The translations under genes and the position numbers were made by a program. From a virus, in IMG/VR virus record IMGVR_UViG_3300025383_000037, positions 1 through 48,437 of that record: a stretch of DNA of 48,437 nucleotides; one strand, given 5' to 3'. Under the pieces are notes generated by a model. That model searched no databases, was not told the origin of the DNA, and saw only the letters and a program-made list of their open reading frames with translations. Shown piece after piece: positions 1-9,426 of this stretch (position 1 is the first letter of the stretch; every line of letters starts with the position of its first letter).

Positions 1-1377
1 AATATTGCAGCAAACTATATCACTGCAGTTCAAGTTGGTAATACAAATACACTACATACTGGTTATCTAACAACTGGATATCAACCAAATATCGTAGCTG
101 TTGGAACTCTTGCTAATTTAACGGTTACTGCTACGATTACGGGCAGTGTAAGTGGTAACGCTGGTAGTGCAACAAAACTTCAAACTGCAAGAAACATCAA
201 TGGCACACCATTTGATGGAACAAGTGATATTACTGTCACTGTAGATGCTAATAACTTAACTGGCACAACACTTGCAAGTGGTGTAACTGCTTCAAGCCTA
301 CAAAGTGTTGGTTTCTTGAACAATCTAAGCGTTAATGGCAACATAAACACATGCAATAGCGTTATCACAAACAGTGTAACAGCAGGTGTTTATACACAAA
401 ACATTAGCACTTATGATGGTGTTGGAAACTTAAATGTTTATGTACCACGCAATGCAAACCTAACAGTTAATGCTGCACAGGTTGCTGCAAACCTTGTAGT
501 ACATGGCAACAGTGCTGCTGGTTATCAGAATCTACTTGTTACAAGTGGTGCAACTGGTCAGGTTGGTATTAAGGTTGCTCCAAATGCAATTACTAGTGGT
601 GCAAGTCTAGAGATTAACAGCACAGATAGTATTCAGATTCCAGTTGGTACAACTGCACAGCGTCCTACTGGTGCTGCTGGTATGATTCGTTATAATACCA
701 CTAATGCTCAGTTTGAATATTTTAATGCTACTACCTCTACTTGGGTTGGGGCGCAAGGTGCTTATACTACCATCACTGAAAGTTCATTTACAGGTGATGG
801 AAGCACGACTGCATTTACATTAGCACAAAACAGCACAACAAACGGTACGTTCGTAAGTGTTAACGGTGTTCTACAAATTCCAACTACTGCATATAGTGTA
901 AGTGGCAACGTACTGACATTTACAGAAGCACCAATATCAACTGATATTATTGATGCTCGTGTGGTTGCTGCTACAACAACAGTAACTGGTATTAGTGGAA
1001 GTACTGGTGGTAGTGCCGCAGTCCAAGCAAATAGCAGTGTTTATATTACTGGTGGTCTTGCACCAGCAGTTAATCCAACAACGCTAACACAAAATACTCC
1101 AACTACAATTGATACCTTCCCTACATCAACTTATCGTGTTGCAAAGTATGTGATCAAGGTAAGTGATAGCACAAACGGTGTATATTGTGGAGCGGAACTT
1201 ATTGTTGCACATAATGGAACTACTGCAACAAGTCAAGTTTATGGCGTAGTTAATACTGGCGCAAACGCACTTGCTACATTTAGTTCATCAATTAGTGGTG
1301 GTAATGTTAATGTGACCGCAAATACTTGGAGCAGCACGGCAACTGCTACGGTATTCCAAACTTATATGCCAGTATAA
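1..1377 (+). CDS. Tail fibre protein, 5' end missing
   Basis: The frame is open from the first base of the window, so the true start lies upstream; 458 codons are visible. The visible N-terminal part carries TARNINGTPFDGTSDI, a motif common in phage tail fibres, and the middle carries GTTAQRPTGAAGMIRYN, also typical of fibre shafts. The whole protein is rich in Thr, Asn, Gly, Ala and Ser with short beta-type repeats and almost no Cys or Trp, as expected for a trimeric extracellular fibre. It is followed by five more fibre genes on the same strand, so it is probably the end of a longer adhesin in a fibre module. Receptor and exact fibre position are unknown. Confidence 0.85.
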   Translation, partial: NIAANYITAVQVGNTNTLHTGYLTTGYQPNIVAVGTLANLTVTATITGSVSGNAGSATKLQTARNINGTPFDGTSDITVTVDANNLTGTTLASGVTASSLQSVGFLNNLSVNGNINTCNSVITNSVTAGVYTQNISTYDGVGNLNVYVPRNANLTVNAAQVAANLVVHGNSAAGYQNLLVTSGATGQVGIKVAPNAITSGASLEINSTDSIQIPVGTTAQRPTGAAGMIRYNTTNAQFEYFNATTSTWVGAQGAYTTITESSFTGDGSTTAFTLAQNSTTNGTFVSVNGVLQIPTTAYSVSGNVLTFTEAPISTDIIDARVVAATTTVTGISGSTGGSAAVQANSSVYITGGLAPAVNPTTLTQNTPTTIDTFPTSTYRVAKYVIKVSDSTNGVYCGAELIVAHNGTTATSQVYGVVNTGANALATFSSSISGGNVNVTANTWSSTATATVFQTYMPV

Positions 1378-1401
1378 TAGCCAGCAGGGAGATATGGAAC
1401 T

Positions 1402-3177
1402 ATGGCAAATACAAATTTTACGGTACATAATGGTCTTACCGTAGGACCAACAACAATTGATGCTGCCACAGGCAATATAAATTCCAGCGGTAATATAACA
1501 ATAACTGGTTCAGTTTTTTTAGGCACTAGTTTAAATTATACTCCGCTGTATGCAAGATTGCAACATGGTGATAATATTAACAACTATGTTCAGTTAGTAG
1601 TACAAAATCAAAACAATGGAAATCAAGCAACAACAGATATTGTTGCAGTAGCAAATAATGGAAATGACAATGATACATTTATTGATTTTGGTATTAATAG
1701 CAGTGGATACAACCAAGCAGCATATAACTTAACTGGTCCAAATGATGGATATCTATATGTTGCTGGCAATACAAGTACTGGTGGTGGTAATCTTGTTATT
1801 TCTACCTATACTTTAAAAGATATTGTATTTTCTCTTGCTGGTTCTGCAACTGGTAATGAAATAGCACGTTTTCGTGCTAACACTAATAGTTTCGTGGTTA
1901 GTAGTTCAACCACTTCAACATCTACATCAACTGGCGCATTAATTGTTAATGGTGGCGCTGGAATTAGCGGTACTGTAACCGCAGCAAACGTTTCTTCTGT
2001 CAGTGGAACAAATGTTGGATATCTTACTGCTGATTCAAATTATGTTCATATTGGTGCAGCATCGGCTACACAATTAAATTTTAAAGTTGCAGGACAAACA
2101 CCAGCTTTTATTGGAGCAAACGGTTCTGTAGTTGTAACAGGCAATACTTCTTTACAAAGTAATGGTTATGGAAATATATATGTTCAAACTGCCACTGGTG
2201 GGGTTAGTGGTTATGTAATTGCCGATACAAGCAATGTTCATGTAGGTTCATATACAAATACACAAGTTAATTTTAAACAAAATAATACTACTGCAGCATT
2301 TATTGATACAAGCGGCAATTTTAATATTGTTAATGCATTGAAAGTAGCAGGCAATACTACATTTATTAATACAACAGTAATTAATACAACAGATACTCTA
2401 AGCGCACCTACTGTACAAGCTGGTACAATTGGCAATAGCGGTGCTGTATTATATGGAACACTTAATAGTAGCAGTGCATCTCAAACTAATATCACTGCTG
2501 TTGGCACTCTTGGATCATTAACCGTAAGTGGAACAACCAATCTCCAAGGTACTACTAATGGTGCTACTATTAATGCAACCACTTTACAGGGCGGTACAAT
2601 TGGCAATAGCGGTGCTGTATTATATGGAACACTTAATAGTGCAAGTGCTGCACAGACCAATATTACAAGTGTTGGTACATTGAGCGGTCTTACAGTTAGT
2701 GGTGCAATTGTTCCAAGCAGTAACGCAAGTATTAATATTGGTGGAACAGGTTCACAATATTTTAATAACGTATATGCTGTAAACTTCCTTGGAACTTCAA
2801 CTACTGCAAAATACGCCGACTTGGCCGAACGTTATACAAGCGATGCAGAATATGAAAGTGGAACTGTTGTTGATTTTGGTGGTGATGCAGAAGTAACTCT
2901 AAGCAATATTGATGGTAGTCAATATGTTGCTGGTGTCGTATCAACTAATCCTGCTTATATGATGAACAGCGATGCTGATGGTTTGTATATCGCACTTCAG
3001 GGTCGTGTGCCAACTAAAGTTACTGGACCTGTTCGTAAGGGACAAATGATGGTATCCAATGGAGATGGAACTGCTCGTAGTGAAAACAATCCAAAAATGG
3101 GCAGCGTTATTGGCAAAGCATTAGAAAATTTTGGCGATGGAGTGGGTGTTATAGAGGTGGTAGTTGGTCGTCTGTAA
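1402..3177 (+). CDS. Tail fibre with C-terminal Peptidase_G2-like domain
   Basis: A 591-residue fibre protein preceded by GGGAGAT about 10 nt before the ATG. The shaft contains two copies of a module seen in the neighbouring fibres (GTIGNSGAVLYGTLNS followed by QTNIT.VGTL). From about residue 468 the composition changes to a compact domain starting TTAKYADLAERY, with VAGVVSTNPAYMMN and GRVPTKVTGPVRKG. This resembles the Peptidase_G2 intramolecular-chaperone domain at the C-terminus of phage appendage proteins, which helps trimer folding and is then cut off. The same domain ends the 492-residue fibre at 9427-10905. Family assignment is from remembered sequence pattern; autocleavage is an inference. 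Confidence 0.82.
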   Translation: MANTNFTVHNGLTVGPTTIDAATGNINSSGNITITGSVFLGTSLNYTPLYARLQHGDNINNYVQLVVQNQNNGNQATTDIVAVANNGNDNDTFIDFGINSSGYNQAAYNLTGPNDGYLYVAGNTSTGGGNLVISTYTLKDIVFSLAGSATGNEIARFRANTNSFVVSSSTTSTSTSTGALIVNGGAGISGTVTAANVSSVSGTNVGYLTADSNYVHIGAASATQLNFKVAGQTPAFIGANGSVVVTGNTSLQSNGYGNIYVQTATGGVSGYVIADTSNVHVGSYTNTQVNFKQNNTTAAFIDTSGNFNIVNALKVAGNTTFINTTVINTTDTLSAPTVQAGTIGNSGAVLYGTLNSSSASQTNITAVGTLGSLTVSGTTNLQGTTNGATINATTLQGGTIGNSGAVLYGTLNSASAAQTNITSVGTLSGLTVSGAIVPSSNASINIGGTGSQYFNNVYAVNFLGTSTTAKYADLAERYTSDAEYESGTVVDFGGDAEVTLSNIDGSQYVAGVVSTNPAYMMNSDADGLYIALQGRVPTKVTGPVRKGQMMVSNGDGTARSENNPKMGSVIGKALENFGDGVGVIEVVVGRL

Positions 3178-3183
3178 GTATCA

Positions 3184-3190
3184 ATAAATA
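3184..3190 (+). promoter_or_regulatory. Late-type promoter ATAAATA
   Basis: ATAAATA lies 17 nt before the ATG of the 1184-residue fibre gene and matches the T4-type late promoter core (TATAAATA). A putative ribosome site ACAGGATT follows it. Confidence 0.6.
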
Positions 3191-3207
3191 CCTTACAGGA
3201 TTAACAA

Positions 3208-6200
3208 ATGGCTTTAACAAGGGTTCGTGCTGAAAATATTTTAGACAGCGACTTTAAAAACAGTTGCCGTGCTACTAGTTTCACGAATATTACACTAAGT
3301 GGTGGCGCGCCAAATACACTTGACGGTGTAACGCTTGCTGCTAATGATCGCATACTTGTTCAAGGTCAAACTATCACAAACCAAAATGGCATCTATTATG
3401 TAAGCACATTAGGCAGTGGAAGTAATGGTACTTGGACACGTGCGCAAGATGCTGCACAACCATATAGTATCACAACTGGTCTTCTTGTTTATGTTAATGA
3501 AGGCACAAACTATGGTCAGCGTTTTTATTATGTAACTACCATCGGTAATATTATTGTTGGTACTTCAAATATTACGTTTGCCAATCTTGGCAGTAATTTT
3601 TCTAATGTAACTGCTACTAACATCACTGCAAACACTGCGATTTACAGCAATGCTTATTACTATGGAAATGGTTTAGCATTTGGCGGTGGTGGTAGCAGTA
3701 TATATAGCAATTCAAATGTTGCTGCATACCTACCAACGTATAGTGGCAATATTAGTGCTGGTAATATTACTGTTAATGGTAACTTATTTGTAACTGGTAA
3801 TATCACAACACAAAATTATGAAACCATTACACAAACCGAATATGCAAATAGCATTATAGCAAGTGGCAACATAACAGCACAAACGGCAAATGTGTATGCA
3901 AGCAATGTTGTTGCTAATACAGGATTATATGGTTATATTGCAACTAATGCACAAACTAATATTACAAGTGTAGGAACGTTAAGTGCGCTTACTGTAAGTG
4001 GCACGACTAATTTACAAGGCACAGTAAATGCGGGTGGTACAATCAATGCTGCTACATTACTTGCAACATCTATAGGAAATTCTGCCAGTAGTATAACTGG
4101 TACTTTACAAACTGCCGCACAAACTAATATCACAAGTGTAGGCACACTAGGTTCATTGGCGGTTACTGGTGCAGTAAATGCCAATACATTTAATGGTATT
4201 GCCGTATATGCTGGTACAATTGGTAATACAGGTGCGACTTTAACTGGAACCTTATCAACTGCCACACAGACTAATATCACCTCTGTTGGTACGCTAGGGT
4301 CATTGGCGGTTACTGGTGCAGTAAGCGCCAACACATTTAATGGTGTTGCAGTATATGCAGGCACTATTGGTAATAGTGGTTCTACACTTACTGGTACCTT
4401 ATCAACTGCATCACAAACTAACATTACAAGCGTTGGAACACTTACAAGTTTAAATTCTACTGGAACCATAGCTGCTCCCACGGTCATTGCTGGCACAATT
4501 GGTAATGCTGGTGCAGTACTTTATGGAACACTTAACTCACAAAGTGCAAGTCAAACAAACATTACAAGCACTGGTGCGCTTACAAGTCCAAGTTTCACCA
4601 CTTCAAATGGTGGTCAAGTAACTGGTTATCTTACTGGTGCTATTGGTGCAAACACTGCAAACACTGGTACATTCACAACTATAACCGCAACTACCGCAAT
4701 CCATGGCACTATAAGTTCTGGTAGTATTGTTGGTTATCTCAATGGTGCGCTTGGCGCAAATACACCCAATACTGTTGTTGCAACTTCTGTAACTACAAGT
4801 AGTGGCGGTCAGATTACTGGTTATCACACTGGTGCAATTGGTGCAAATACACCAAATAGCGGCGTATTTACAACAGCAAGCACGAGCGGTAACCTTACAG
4901 TTGGTGGTAACTTAAATCTAACAGGTAATGTTGTTAATATAACATCCAATGTTTATTCACAAGGCGGTATATTTTATGGAACCATTCCCACTGGTTTCAA
5001 CGCATTGTACGCAGGTCAATCTACATTTACTCCACTTGCTCAAACCGTAGTTCAGGTAAGTGATAATTATAATAATTTTGCCCAGATAAATCATCAGAAC
5101 AGTAATAGTGGTAGCGCAGCAAGTACTGACTATGTTGCAACCGCCGATAATGGAACGCAGAATGATGGATATATTGATTTAGGTATCAATAGCAGTACAT
5201 TTGCTCAAGGAACACTAGATAGAGCAAATGATGGTTTTCTTTACATGGCGGGAAATACTACAACGCTTGGTGGAAACCTCATCATTGGTACTCTTGCTGC
5301 AAACGATATAGTATTTGGTCTTGCCGGTTCAAGTCCTGCAAATGAATTTGCTCGTATGAGAGCAAATACAAATAGTTTTGTAATCAGTAGCACAACAGCC
5401 ACTACATCTACATCAACTGGTGCTCTACAAGTTCGTGGTGGTGTTGGTGTTGCAGGTGCAGTATATGCAAATAATTTTAACGGTGTATCCCTATATGCTG
5501 GCACTATTGGTAATACAGGAGCAGCACTTGTTGGAACACTATCTACTAATGCTCAGCCGTATGTTACAAGTGTTGGAACGCTAACATCACTGGCTGCAAG
5601 TGGTAACATAACTGCACAAACTGCTAACGCATATGCTTCTTATATTGTAGCAAATAGCGGATTAAGCGGTACTCTGATAACAAATGCTCAGCCGTATGTT
5701 ACAAGTGTTGGAACATTAAACGGTGTAGTTTCAAGTGGTAACATAACTGCACAAACTGCAAATGTGTATGCTGCTAACTTAGTTGGTAATACTGGCATTT
5801 ATGGCGCACAGTATTATTGGAGTAATGGCAATGTATTCAGCAGTGGAAGCAGTGGTGTTACTCTAACCACAAGTAATACTGCTCCAAGCAGTCCAACTGC
5901 TGGTGCGCAATGGTATCAGGGCAATACTGATATTCTTTATGAATATATCAAGGATGCCACTGGCGCAAGTTATTGGGTAGATATTTCTACTCGCTCTTTA
6001 ATTTCTAATAGTGTGACTGCTGGCGCATTTACTACGCTAAGCGCAAGTGGTAATACCACACTAAACAACTATGCAAACATTTATATTGCAAATGGTAGCA
6101 CATCAACAACAAGTGCGCTAACAATTGTAGGCAATGTTTATGGTCAAGGTGGTAGTGGATATCTTGATTTTCTTAAATTACAAAACACTTATAGTGCCGC

Positions 6201-6762
6201 AACCAATCCTAACAAATTTTTCCGTGTAAATTCTACTGGTGGCATTGAAATTGTTAATAGTGCATATACAAATACTATATTTCAAATGCAAGATAGTGGT
6301 GACACAACAATTGCTGGTAACTTAACGGTTAGTGGATCGGCTGGTATTACAATGCCAAATCGTCCTGCATTTCGTGTAAGTGGCAATGGTGCATCAATTG
6401 CTTCTACTGTTACAGTTTCTGGTGGTTATTTTGTAGTTGATTATAATCAAGGTGGATATTTGAATACATCAACTGGTTACTTTACTGCGCCCGTCGCTGG
6501 ATTATATCAGGTTAATATTGTAGTCAGAGCCTCTGCCAATAACGTTCCATCTGCACAAATTATCGTCAGAAAAACAACTGCGATTGGCAGCGTAACTACC
6601 TCGCAAATTATGATTGAATATGCATCAAATACTACAATGAATCATACAGGTGGCAGCACAATAGTAAAAATGGCTGTTAATGATACACTTAGATTTGATG
6701 TAACAGTTGGCACAATTACTTTTGACGGCAACGACAACTGGAGTGTGGCTTATATTGGTTAA
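3208..6762 (+). CDS. Large tail fibre with C-terminal C1q/TNF-like domain
   Basis: An 1184-residue fibre. Residues about 1-115 form a widespread phage fibre head (LDGVTLAANDRILVQGQ, then NGIYYVSTLGSGSNGTWTRA). Residues about 240-460 hold five copies of a 46-56 residue module marked by QTNITSVGTL. A later part is closely similar to the 591-residue neighbour (DGYIDLGINSS, GNEFARMRANTNSFV-like text). The last about 135 residues, starting MPNRPAFRVSG and containing GYFTAPVAGLYQVNIVVR, fit the C1q/TNF jelly-roll fold known from tips of some phage fibres, where it would bind the receptor as a trimer. It sits in the middle of the fibre gene run with a late-type promoter just upstream. Confidence 0.85.
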   Translation: MALTRVRAENILDSDFKNSCRATSFTNITLSGGAPNTLDGVTLAANDRILVQGQTITNQNGIYYVSTLGSGSNGTWTRAQDAAQPYSITTGLLVYVNEGTNYGQRFYYVTTIGNIIVGTSNITFANLGSNFSNVTATNITANTAIYSNAYYYGNGLAFGGGGSSIYSNSNVAAYLPTYSGNISAGNITVNGNLFVTGNITTQNYETITQTEYANSIIASGNITAQTANVYASNVVANTGLYGYIATNAQTNITSVGTLSALTVSGTTNLQGTVNAGGTINAATLLATSIGNSASSITGTLQTAAQTNITSVGTLGSLAVTGAVNANTFNGIAVYAGTIGNTGATLTGTLSTATQTNITSVGTLGSLAVTGAVSANTFNGVAVYAGTIGNSGSTLTGTLSTASQTNITSVGTLTSLNSTGTIAAPTVIAGTIGNAGAVLYGTLNSQSASQTNITSTGALTSPSFTTSNGGQVTGYLTGAIGANTANTGTFTTITATTAIHGTISSGSIVGYLNGALGANTPNTVVATSVTTSSGGQITGYHTGAIGANTPNSGVFTTASTSGNLTVGGNLNLTGNVVNITSNVYSQGGIFYGTIPTGFNALYAGQSTFTPLAQTVVQVSDNYNNFAQINHQNSNSGSAASTDYVATADNGTQNDGYIDLGINSSTFAQGTLDRANDGFLYMAGNTTTLGGNLIIGTLAANDIVFGLAGSSPANEFARMRANTNSFVISSTTATTSTSTGALQVRGGVGVAGAVYANNFNGVSLYAGTIGNTGAALVGTLSTNAQPYVTSVGTLTSLAASGNITAQTANAYASYIVANSGLSGTLITNAQPYVTSVGTLNGVVSSGNITAQTANVYAANLVGNTGIYGAQYYWSNGNVFSSGSSGVTLTTSNTAPSSPTAGAQWYQGNTDILYEYIKDATGASYWVDISTRSLISNSVTAGAFTTLSASGNTTLNNYANIYIANGSTSTTSALTIVGNVYGQGGSGYLDFLKLQNTYSAATNPNKFFRVNSTGGIEIVNSAYTNTIFQMQDSGDTTIAGNLTVSGSAGITMPNRPAFRVSGNGASIASTVTVSGGYFVVDYNQGGYLNTSTGYFTAPVAGLYQVNIVVRASANNVPSAQIIVRKTTAIGSVTTSQIMIEYASNTTMNHTGGSTIVKMAVNDTLRFDVTVGTITFDGNDNWSVAYIG
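3949..4575 (+). repeat. Tandem fibre modules (QTNITSVGTL type)
   Basis: Five in-frame copies of a module with the DNA core CAAACTAATATTACAAGTGT start near 3951, 4119, 4267, 4414 and 4552, so the period is about 138-168 bp. The copies share GTIGN.GATLTGTLSTA and QTNITSVGTL and are diverged at third positions. Related modules occur at 2484-2700 and 9721-10290. Confidence 0.8.
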
Positions 6763-6780
6763 TCACCACTATAGTATTCA

Positions 6781-6787
6781 CTAAATA
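6781..6787 (+). promoter_or_regulatory. Late-type promoter CTAAATA, abutting the start codon
   Basis: CTAAATA ends 5 nt before the ATG at 6793. No Shine-Dalgarno sequence is present, so transcription from this motif would start at or next to the ATG and give a leaderless mRNA. Confidence 0.55.
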
Positions 6788-6792
6788 TTATC

Positions 6793-7857
6793 ATGAGTTT
6801 TCCAAGTTCGCCCACAAACGGTCAGCAAGCAACAGTAAATGGAACTAACTATTCCTATAATAGCGCACAAAATACATGGAGCGTTGTTGCATCTACACCA
6901 TATTTTAATAATATTACGGTAAGCGGAAATACTACAACTGGCAACTTAACAGCAACCACTGCTAATATTAGCGGAAATCTTTATGTTGGTAACGTAATAA
7001 CAACAAGTGGTATCTTCTATCCAAATGGAGCAACCGCAGGTGGCGGTGGCGGCGGCACACCAGGTGGCGCTAACACTATGGTTCAGTTCAACAATAGTGG
7101 TTCATTTAACGGTGCAACTTACCTACAATATAATATAACAAGTGGCAATCTTGTATCTAATAGTACAACTACTGCTACAAGTACAACAACCGGTGCATTA
7201 GTTCTTGCTGGTGGATTGGGTGTTAACGGTAATATATATGCAAGTAACTTAAATCTTACCTCAACTACTGCAAGCGCAATTACGACAGTATTAACTCGTG
7301 GCAGTGATATTAATTTCCAATTATCCGCACAAAATGGCTCATCTAGTAATGCAACTGGTGCTGAAACAGCAAGATTCGGTATTAATTACAGCGGTATTGG
7401 TTGGGATAGTTTTATACAATTTATTCGTGGTAGTAGTTCGCAGAATGGATCGTTGGCTTTATGGGCTGCTAATACAGCAGTAGCAAACGTTGCATCTACT
7501 AGCATATATCCAGTAAGCAATAACGCTATTACTCTTGGCACTGCGAGCGGTCAATATTTCTCTGCAATCTATGCTAACAACCATTATGGGTCTAACTTCA
7601 ATGGCATAAATGTTGTAACCACAGGAAACATTTATAGCGGTGGTAATATTGTTGCCGCAAGTAGCACAAATTCAACATCTTCTACTACGGGTGCGCTAGT
7701 TGTTAGCGGCGGTGCTGGTATTAGTGGTAACGTATATGTAGGTGGAAATATCTATACACAGCAGCGTACTGGTTATACATACAGTGGTAATAACACTAGT
7801 GTGGCTTATACATTCTATAATGCTACCACTAATAGTATTGATACGGTATTTGGATAA
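6793..7857 (+). CDS. Tail fibre protein, short
   Basis: A 354-residue fibre protein. Its N-terminus (SFPSSPTNGQQATVNGTNY, then NTWSVVASTP) is a common start of phage fibre or structural proteins with a small WSV-type beta domain. The rest is low-complexity Gly/Thr/Asn shaft with a GGGGGTPGGANTMVQFNNSG linker near residue 90 and TSTTTGALVLAGGLGVNGN, a motif repeated in the other fibres. Its stop TAA overlaps the next ATG by one base (TAATG), so the two genes are probably translationally coupled. The start is chosen because the ATG follows a late-type promoter by 5 nt; there is no ribosome site. Confidence 0.82.
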   Translation: MSFPSSPTNGQQATVNGTNYSYNSAQNTWSVVASTPYFNNITVSGNTTTGNLTATTANISGNLYVGNVITTSGIFYPNGATAGGGGGGTPGGANTMVQFNNSGSFNGATYLQYNITSGNLVSNSTTTATSTTTGALVLAGGLGVNGNIYASNLNLTSTTASAITTVLTRGSDINFQLSAQNGSSSNATGAETARFGINYSGIGWDSFIQFIRGSSSQNGSLALWAANTAVANVASTSIYPVSNNAITLGTASGQYFSAIYANNHYGSNFNGINVVTTGNIYSGGNIVAASSTNSTSSTTGALVVSGGAGISGNVYVGGNIYTQQRTGYTYSGNNTSVAYTFYNATTNSIDTVFG

Positions 7858-9398
7858 TGGCAATAGCATCACGTTTGAATACTAATGGAAATCTGCAAGT
7901 TAGTGGGTCATTTGATGAAATTACTAATAATCCATCAACATTTGGAAGTTTTTACTACACCACTGTAAACAATTATTTGAGTGTTCCTGCTGCAACTGCT
8001 GGTTCAAAGTATGATTTTGGCACAAGTGATTTTACAGTTGAATGTTGGGTATATGGTTTAACCATCCCAAGTTCAACTTCTGGTTATAACCTTATTATGG
8101 CCAGTGCTAATACACTAACTTGGGAACTGCTAACATATAATAGTCAATTATATTGGCACCAAGCAGGCGGTAACTTCTTATTCGGTGGAACAATAACTTA
8201 TGCTCAGTGGAATCATTTTGCTGCTGTTAGAATTGCAGGAACTCTTACACTTTATATAAATGGTGTAAGTGTTGGCAGCAAGGCTGATTCATACAGTTAT
8301 GCAGGTCAGGCTACTAGAATATTTGGACCAAACGGCGGTACTGCTGGTTTTTATATGACTAATATAAGAATTATAAATGGCACTGGTGTTTATACTGGTA
8401 ATTTTACACCACCAGGAAATCCATTGACTGCAAGTACTAATACTGCACTGTTACTAAACTCACCTACTATACCTTCGGCCAATTCTTTTTTAGATGGCAG
8501 CACAAATAATGTCACTTTAACAAAAACAGGCACAGTAAATACGATATTTCAAACACCGCTTAATCCAAATGGATACTATGATTATTATTTTAACAATGCT
8601 GGTCCAGATTATATAATGGCACCAACCAATGCGTCATATAATTTAACAAGCGGAGATTGGACTATTGAATGTTGGGTATATGGGTTAGGCATAGGTGCTG
8701 CACAATTTGGAATTGTCACTGTCACAGATACTACTAATGCAGGAACAAATGGAACGGCAATCTTTTTAGATACCAGCAACAGAATAGGTTTCTTTGTAAA
8801 CGGTAGTGCTGGTACCGTAACATACTCAGGTAATAATATTATTCTTTCAAATATTTGGTATCATGTTGCACTTGTTCGTAGTGGAAGCACAAATACTTTA
8901 TATGTTAACGGTGTATCTGTTGCAACAAATTCAGTTACTCCAACAAATTCTACCACACCGCCAGTTGGTATTGGTAGATTATATAATGATAACACAACTT
9001 TAACGTGGAGTGGTTATATCTCTAATTTACGAATAGTAAAAGGCACAGCAGTATATACCTCTGGTCCGTTTACGCCACCATCTTCTCGACTTACTGCAAT
9101 ACCCAATACTGTATTATTAACTTGTCAATCTAATAGAATTGTAGATAATAGTACAATTGCAGCTACACTAACCCGAACTGGAGGTTCAGCAGTAACTTCA
9201 AATATTATACCATTTTCTTCGTATATATATAGTGGTTCGAACGTAGCTGTACAACGAGTAAACTCTACTGGTACGCTACAAATTACTGGTATATTTGATG
9301 AAGTTACAATTAATGGTGGCAGCGTTGCACAAAGAATAAATCCTAATGGCAATTTGCAAGTATCTGGTGTATTTGATGAGTATAATAAACCAGTTTAA
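7857..9398 (+). CDS. Fibre/adhesin with two LamG-like lectin domains
   Basis: A 513-residue protein with two concanavalin A/LamG-type jelly rolls, at about residues 35-205 and 245-425. Both show the family pattern FTVECWVYG or WTIECWVYG, a strand HFAAVRIAGTLTLYINGV or HVALVRSGSTNTLYVNGV, and the closing YTGNFTPPG or YTSGPFTPPSS. The short N- and C-terminal pieces repeat each other (NTNGNLQVSGSFDE, PNGNLQVSGVFDE), which suggests attachment motifs at both ends of the lectin pair. LamG domains usually bind carbohydrate, so receptor-glycan binding is likely. The start overlaps the previous stop by one base. Confidence 0.85.
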   Translation: MAIASRLNTNGNLQVSGSFDEITNNPSTFGSFYYTTVNNYLSVPAATAGSKYDFGTSDFTVECWVYGLTIPSSTSGYNLIMASANTLTWELLTYNSQLYWHQAGGNFLFGGTITYAQWNHFAAVRIAGTLTLYINGVSVGSKADSYSYAGQATRIFGPNGGTAGFYMTNIRIINGTGVYTGNFTPPGNPLTASTNTALLLNSPTIPSANSFLDGSTNNVTLTKTGTVNTIFQTPLNPNGYYDYYFNNAGPDYIMAPTNASYNLTSGDWTIECWVYGLGIGAAQFGIVTVTDTTNAGTNGTAIFLDTSNRIGFFVNGSAGTVTYSGNNIILSNIWYHVALVRSGSTNTLYVNGVSVATNSVTPTNSTTPPVGIGRLYNDNTTLTWSGYISNLRIVKGTAVYTSGPFTPPSSRLTAIPNTVLLTCQSNRIVDNSTIAATLTRTGGSAVTSNIIPFSSYIYSGSNVAVQRVNSTGTLQITGIFDEVTINGGSVAQRINPNGNLQVSGVFDEYNKPV

Positions 9399-9404
9399 GG
9401 CTAC

Positions 9405-9411
9405 CTAAATA
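9405..9411 (+). promoter_or_regulatory. Late-type promoter CTAAATA
   Basis: CTAAATA lies 15 nt before the ATG of the 492-residue fibre gene, in the short gap after the LamG gene. It matches the other late-type motifs in this window. Confidence 0.55.
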
Positions 9412-9426
9412 TAGTGTGGAATAATT

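Noticed and set aside
3933-4496. Long minus-strand frame opposite the fibre repeats
   Set aside because: It mirrors the repeated modules, has low-complexity Val/Pro text and no ribosome site. The same happens opposite 9501-10400, 2238-2435 and 34396-35121.
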